DNA from: Pedobacter ginsenosidimutans
Lineage (GTDB): Bacteria > Bacteroidota > Bacteroidia > Sphingobacteriales > Sphingobacteriaceae
Direction of reading: 5' to 3'
DNA: 64,000 nucleotides
NCBI RefSeq assembly: GCF_001442625.1
Contig: NZ_LMZQ01000010.1
Coordinates: forward strand, 62,001-126,000
Shown here: positions 61,956-64,000 of the stretch, piece after piece
How positions within the stretch are numbered: the stretch's first letter is position 1
Layout of the letters: every line of letters starts with the position of its first letter
The notes under the pieces: generated by a model
What the model saw: only the letters and a program-made list of their open reading frames with translations
Told to the model about the DNA's origin: nothing
Database searches by the model: none
Translations under genes and position numbers: made by a program

Positions 61956-62393
61956 TTAATTAGTATAACACAAGGTAACCCGTGTTCGATAGCTCATTGC
62001 TACTTTTTTATTGTTACACTGTGCGGGTTTCCATTTCGGACAGGCCTGTAATAATTTTATCATGTTACGATCCAATTGCGTATAATCTTTAGCCTCTTTC
62101 TGATAAATGCCTACGTTTTTAACATGGCCAGAAGCATCAATTACAAAAGTTGGAAAAACAACTGATTGCAAGGACTCTTTATCTGCTCCTTTTAGTGGTA
62201 CGTTAGAGATAAACCTATAAAATTTAGCAATTCCTCCAGGAAATTCGGGCATTTCATCAACATCTGTATACACGAATAGGTGCAATTCTTTATCGTAATA
62301 GCCCTTACAAGAAGTTTGCTGTACAAAACCCTGCTTATCCTTTAAAAAAGAAAAGCTTAAAAGACACAATATAAATCCTAAATGTTTTATCAT
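61956..62393 (-). CDS. TonB C-terminal domain-like protein without linker
   Basis: 145 aa. N-terminal hydrophobic segment (LGFILCLLSFSFLK), then directly a TonB C-terminal-like domain (VDEMPEFPGGIAKFYRFISNVPL, VVFPTFVIDASGHVKNVGIYQKE, LLQACPKWKPAQC, SYRTRVTLCY). The usual proline-rich linker is missing and extra cysteines are present. It may be an exported or periplasmic single-domain member rather than an energy transducer. Between two nearly identical terminators. Confidence 0.75.
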   Translation of the reverse strand: MIKHLGFILCLLSFSFLKDKQGFVQQTSCKGYYDKELHLFVYTDVDEMPEFPGGIAKFYRFISNVPLKGADKESLQSVVFPTFVIDASGHVKNVGIYQKEAKDYTQLDRNMIKLLQACPKWKPAQCNNKKVAMSYRTRVTLCYTN

Positions 62394-62426
62394 ATACTGG
62401 TTTGTAACTGAACAAATATCTGAAAT

Positions 62427-62466
62427 GAAAAATCCCTTAAGAAATTAATCTTACGGGATTTTTTAT
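62427..62466 (-). terminator. Terminator after M61 peptidase gene
   Basis: Sequence AAAAATCCCTTAAGAAATTA / TCTTACGGGATTTTTTAT, the same as the terminator at 61884-61925 apart from one base in the left arm, which breaks a pair. On the minus strand it lies 48 nt after the M61 stop. Confidence 0.65.
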
Positions 62467-62513
62467 GGAGTTTAAAATTAACCGAAAATTGAAAACTTTC
62501 AACTGCGAACTGC

Positions 62514-64000
62514 CTATACGCCTGTCCATTTTTTTAACACTGCTTTTTGAGCTGGTGTTGCATTTTCGTTTACGGTTGCTTTTAAGCGTACACTTGGATT
62601 TTCTTTCAAGCTTAAAGAAATTTCTTTTTCAAGTCCATCGCGGATTACTTTAACCGTTAGCTGATCGCCGATTTTTTTATCCGTAATGGCAGGTAAAATA
62701 TCCAATGAAAATTTCGGTTCTTTTAGTTTCACATTTTTCAGCACATCACTCAATGATGAGCCATCAATCAGAACAATTACATCGTTAACATTTAAACCAC
62801 TTATCCAAGCTGCTGAGTTTCTGGTAACCGAAGTCACTTCTAAACCTCTAGTACCCAATTGAACTGCTGCACCAGTAACTGGTTTACCGGGCGTTGCATT
62901 TTCTGTAGATACATCAACACCAGCATATGCAAAATATTTTACATAGTCTACATCATCTACACCGTTCACATACTTGGTCCAAAAGTTAGTAAAGCTAATT
63001 CCTGATATCTTTTCAACCATTGCTTTAAATTCTGCATCGGTATAACCACGTTTTAAGGTTTTGCACTGCAAATACATGGCTTTCATTACATCATCTAAAC
63101 TTTTAGCGCCTTTGGTGGCGTTGATGATTTCGAGATCCATTAAAATACCGATCACTTCTCCTTTATTATAGTAAGAGATGGAATTGTTTTTTGAATTTTC
63201 ATTCGGGCGGTAGCCAATAATCCATGCATCATAACTAGATGAAGCAGCTGACTGATATTTAGCTCCAGGGGTATTTAAAACCGTACCTACACCACCAGCA
63301 AGATCTTTCAAAAATTCATTTACATCAGTAAAGCCTGCTCTGTGCAAGTATTTATTTTCGTAATACGATGTAAATCCTTCAGCTACCCAAAGGTTGGTCG
63401 TGTAATTTTCGTTGTCATAATCAAAAGGGCCTAATGCTACCGGACGTAGACGCTTAACATTCCAAAGGTGGTGATACTCGTGTGCAACTAAGCCTAAAAA
63501 GCCTTTATAACCTTCTGCAGTATTGTAAGCATTTCTTGTAGCGCCTAAAGTTGTAGAATTTAAGTGCTCTAAACCTCCTCCACCTTTTAAGAAATTATGA
63601 ACAATGAAGAGGTAATATTTATTAGGATTTTCGCCATAAACTGCAGTTTCTTTTTCTACAATTTTAGCCATATCTACCTTTAGTTTCTCTTTATCGTAAT
63701 TACCACCGCCGTACATGGCTACTTCATGGCGAACACCAGAAGCTGTGAATTCGAAAATATCCTGATTACCCACTTCAATAGGGCTATCGTAAAGAATATC
63801 AAAATCGGTAGCTTTATAGGTGAATTGCTCACCAGCAACAGGCGTTAAACCGGTAGAAACTTTACTCCAGGTATTAAAAGGAATAATTTTTACAGTGCTT
63901 GGCGATTTGATCATGCCATCAGGATGCATAAAAATCCCTGTTGGAGACAAGAATGCATGAGATTCGTCGATAAAAGGTGTACGCACCGAGATTTCGAATG
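62514..64000 (-). CDS. M61 family glycyl aminopeptidase-like metallopeptidase, 5' end outside window
   Basis: The frame is open to the right edge; the GTG at 63986 is internal (FEIS precedes it). Visible part about 495 aa. Catalytic zinc motif LVAHEYHHLWNVKRLRP with HExxH at about residues 169-173 and the downstream Glu in VAEGFTSYYENKYL. A PDZ domain near residues 375-455 (RGLEVTSVTRNSAAWISGLNVNDVIVLID). Usual family length about 600 aa, so roughly 100-120 residues including the signal are missing. Periplasmic peptidase. Confidence 0.92.
   Translation of the reverse strand, partial: FEISVRTPFIDESHAFLSPTGIFMHPDGMIKSPSTVKIIPFNTWSKVSTGLTPVAGEQFTYKATDFDILYDSPIEVGNQDIFEFTASGVRHEVAMYGGGNYDKEKLKVDMAKIVEKETAVYGENPNKYYLFIVHNFLKGGGGLEHLNSTTLGATRNAYNTAEGYKGFLGLVAHEYHHLWNVKRLRPVALGPFDYDNENYTTNLWVAEGFTSYYENKYLHRAGFTDVNEFLKDLAGGVGTVLNTPGAKYQSAASSSYDAWIIGYRPNENSKNNSISYYNKGEVIGILMDLEIINATKGAKSLDDVMKAMYLQCKTLKRGYTDAEFKAMVEKISGISFTNFWTKYVNGVDDVDYVKYFAYAGVDVSTENATPGKPVTGAAVQLGTRGLEVTSVTRNSAAWISGLNVNDVIVLIDGSSLSDVLKNVKLKEPKFSLDILPAITDKKIGDQLTVKVIRDGLEKEISLSLKENPSVRLKATVNENATPAQKAVLKKWTGV

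Overview
The window is about 64 kb of chromosome from a Bacteroidota bacterium, most likely the family Sphingobacteriaceae and Pedobacter-like. Support comes from TonB-dependent receptors with carboxypeptidase-regulatory N-domains, a FecI/FecR/STN signalling cassette, an ileS-dksA-lspA operon, an OmpA/TSP3 porin-like protein, DUF1080 and DUF885 proteins, and promoters of the Bacteroidota type (TTTG, about 19-22 nt, TAnnTTTG). The genus is inferred from overall resemblance and was not tested. The content is mostly housekeeping. There is no prophage, CRISPR array, rRNA operon or classical insertion sequence.

Layout. 1-2.8 kb: edge of a thioredoxin-fold protein without active-site cysteines, a glycosyltransferase, a lipid A type acyltransferase and a truncated WbqC gene abutting a reverse-strand fragment. 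3-10.2 kb: a probable padR - pspC - TonB receptor - TonB receptor transcription unit. 10.2-10.8 kb: a gene-free stretch with a strongly structured element. 10.8-17.4 kb: amino acid permease, a small membrane ORF, a thioredoxin-reductase-like flavoprotein, a methyltransferase, a UbiA-like membrane protein, a VOC protein, a tRNA-Val array with decayed copies, and recO. 17.5-24.8 kb: RND exporter, a REP-associated tyrosine transposase (RAYT) flanked by palindromes, an ECF sigma / FecR / STN-repeat-protein operon with another palindrome copy at its head, and an SDR. 24.9-27.2 kb: epimerase, DUF6134 protein and two small membrane proteins. 27.3-31.7 kb: ileS-dksA-lspA. 32-37.5 kb: DUF1080 and DUF2809 proteins and sucA-sucB. 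37.7-41.5 kb: cryptochrome-DASH diverging from an SDR (TIGR01777 type) and a photolyase. 41.5-43.4 kb: three FKBP lipoproteins. 43.7-50.4 kb: a MarR-headed fatty acid beta-oxidation operon. 50.5-64 kb: an exported unknown protein, OmpA, DUF885 peptidase, a large GAF protein, gamma-glutamyltransferase, acyl-CoA ligase, a small barrel protein, a TonB-C protein and an M61 peptidase cut by the window edge.

How genes work together. The MarR operon encodes thiolase, hydroxyacyl-CoA dehydrogenase/enoyl-CoA hydratase and acyl-CoA dehydrogenase, and the acyl-CoA ligase at 59.3-61.1 kb could feed it. Between the operon genes lie related spacer repeats. SucA and SucB form two parts of the 2-oxoglutarate dehydrogenase. 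The sigma/FecR/STN cassette looks like a cell-surface signalling unit without the usual SusC/SusD partners next to it.

The features most worth a second look are the RAYT with its palindromes (one only 6 nt in front of the sigma factor start), the STN protein with about 13 solenoid-like repeats, the tRNA-Val array with per-copy terminators and decaying copies, the structured element at 10521-10606, the shared spacer repeats of the fad operon, and a decayed second copy of the GAF gene tail at 53.2 kb.
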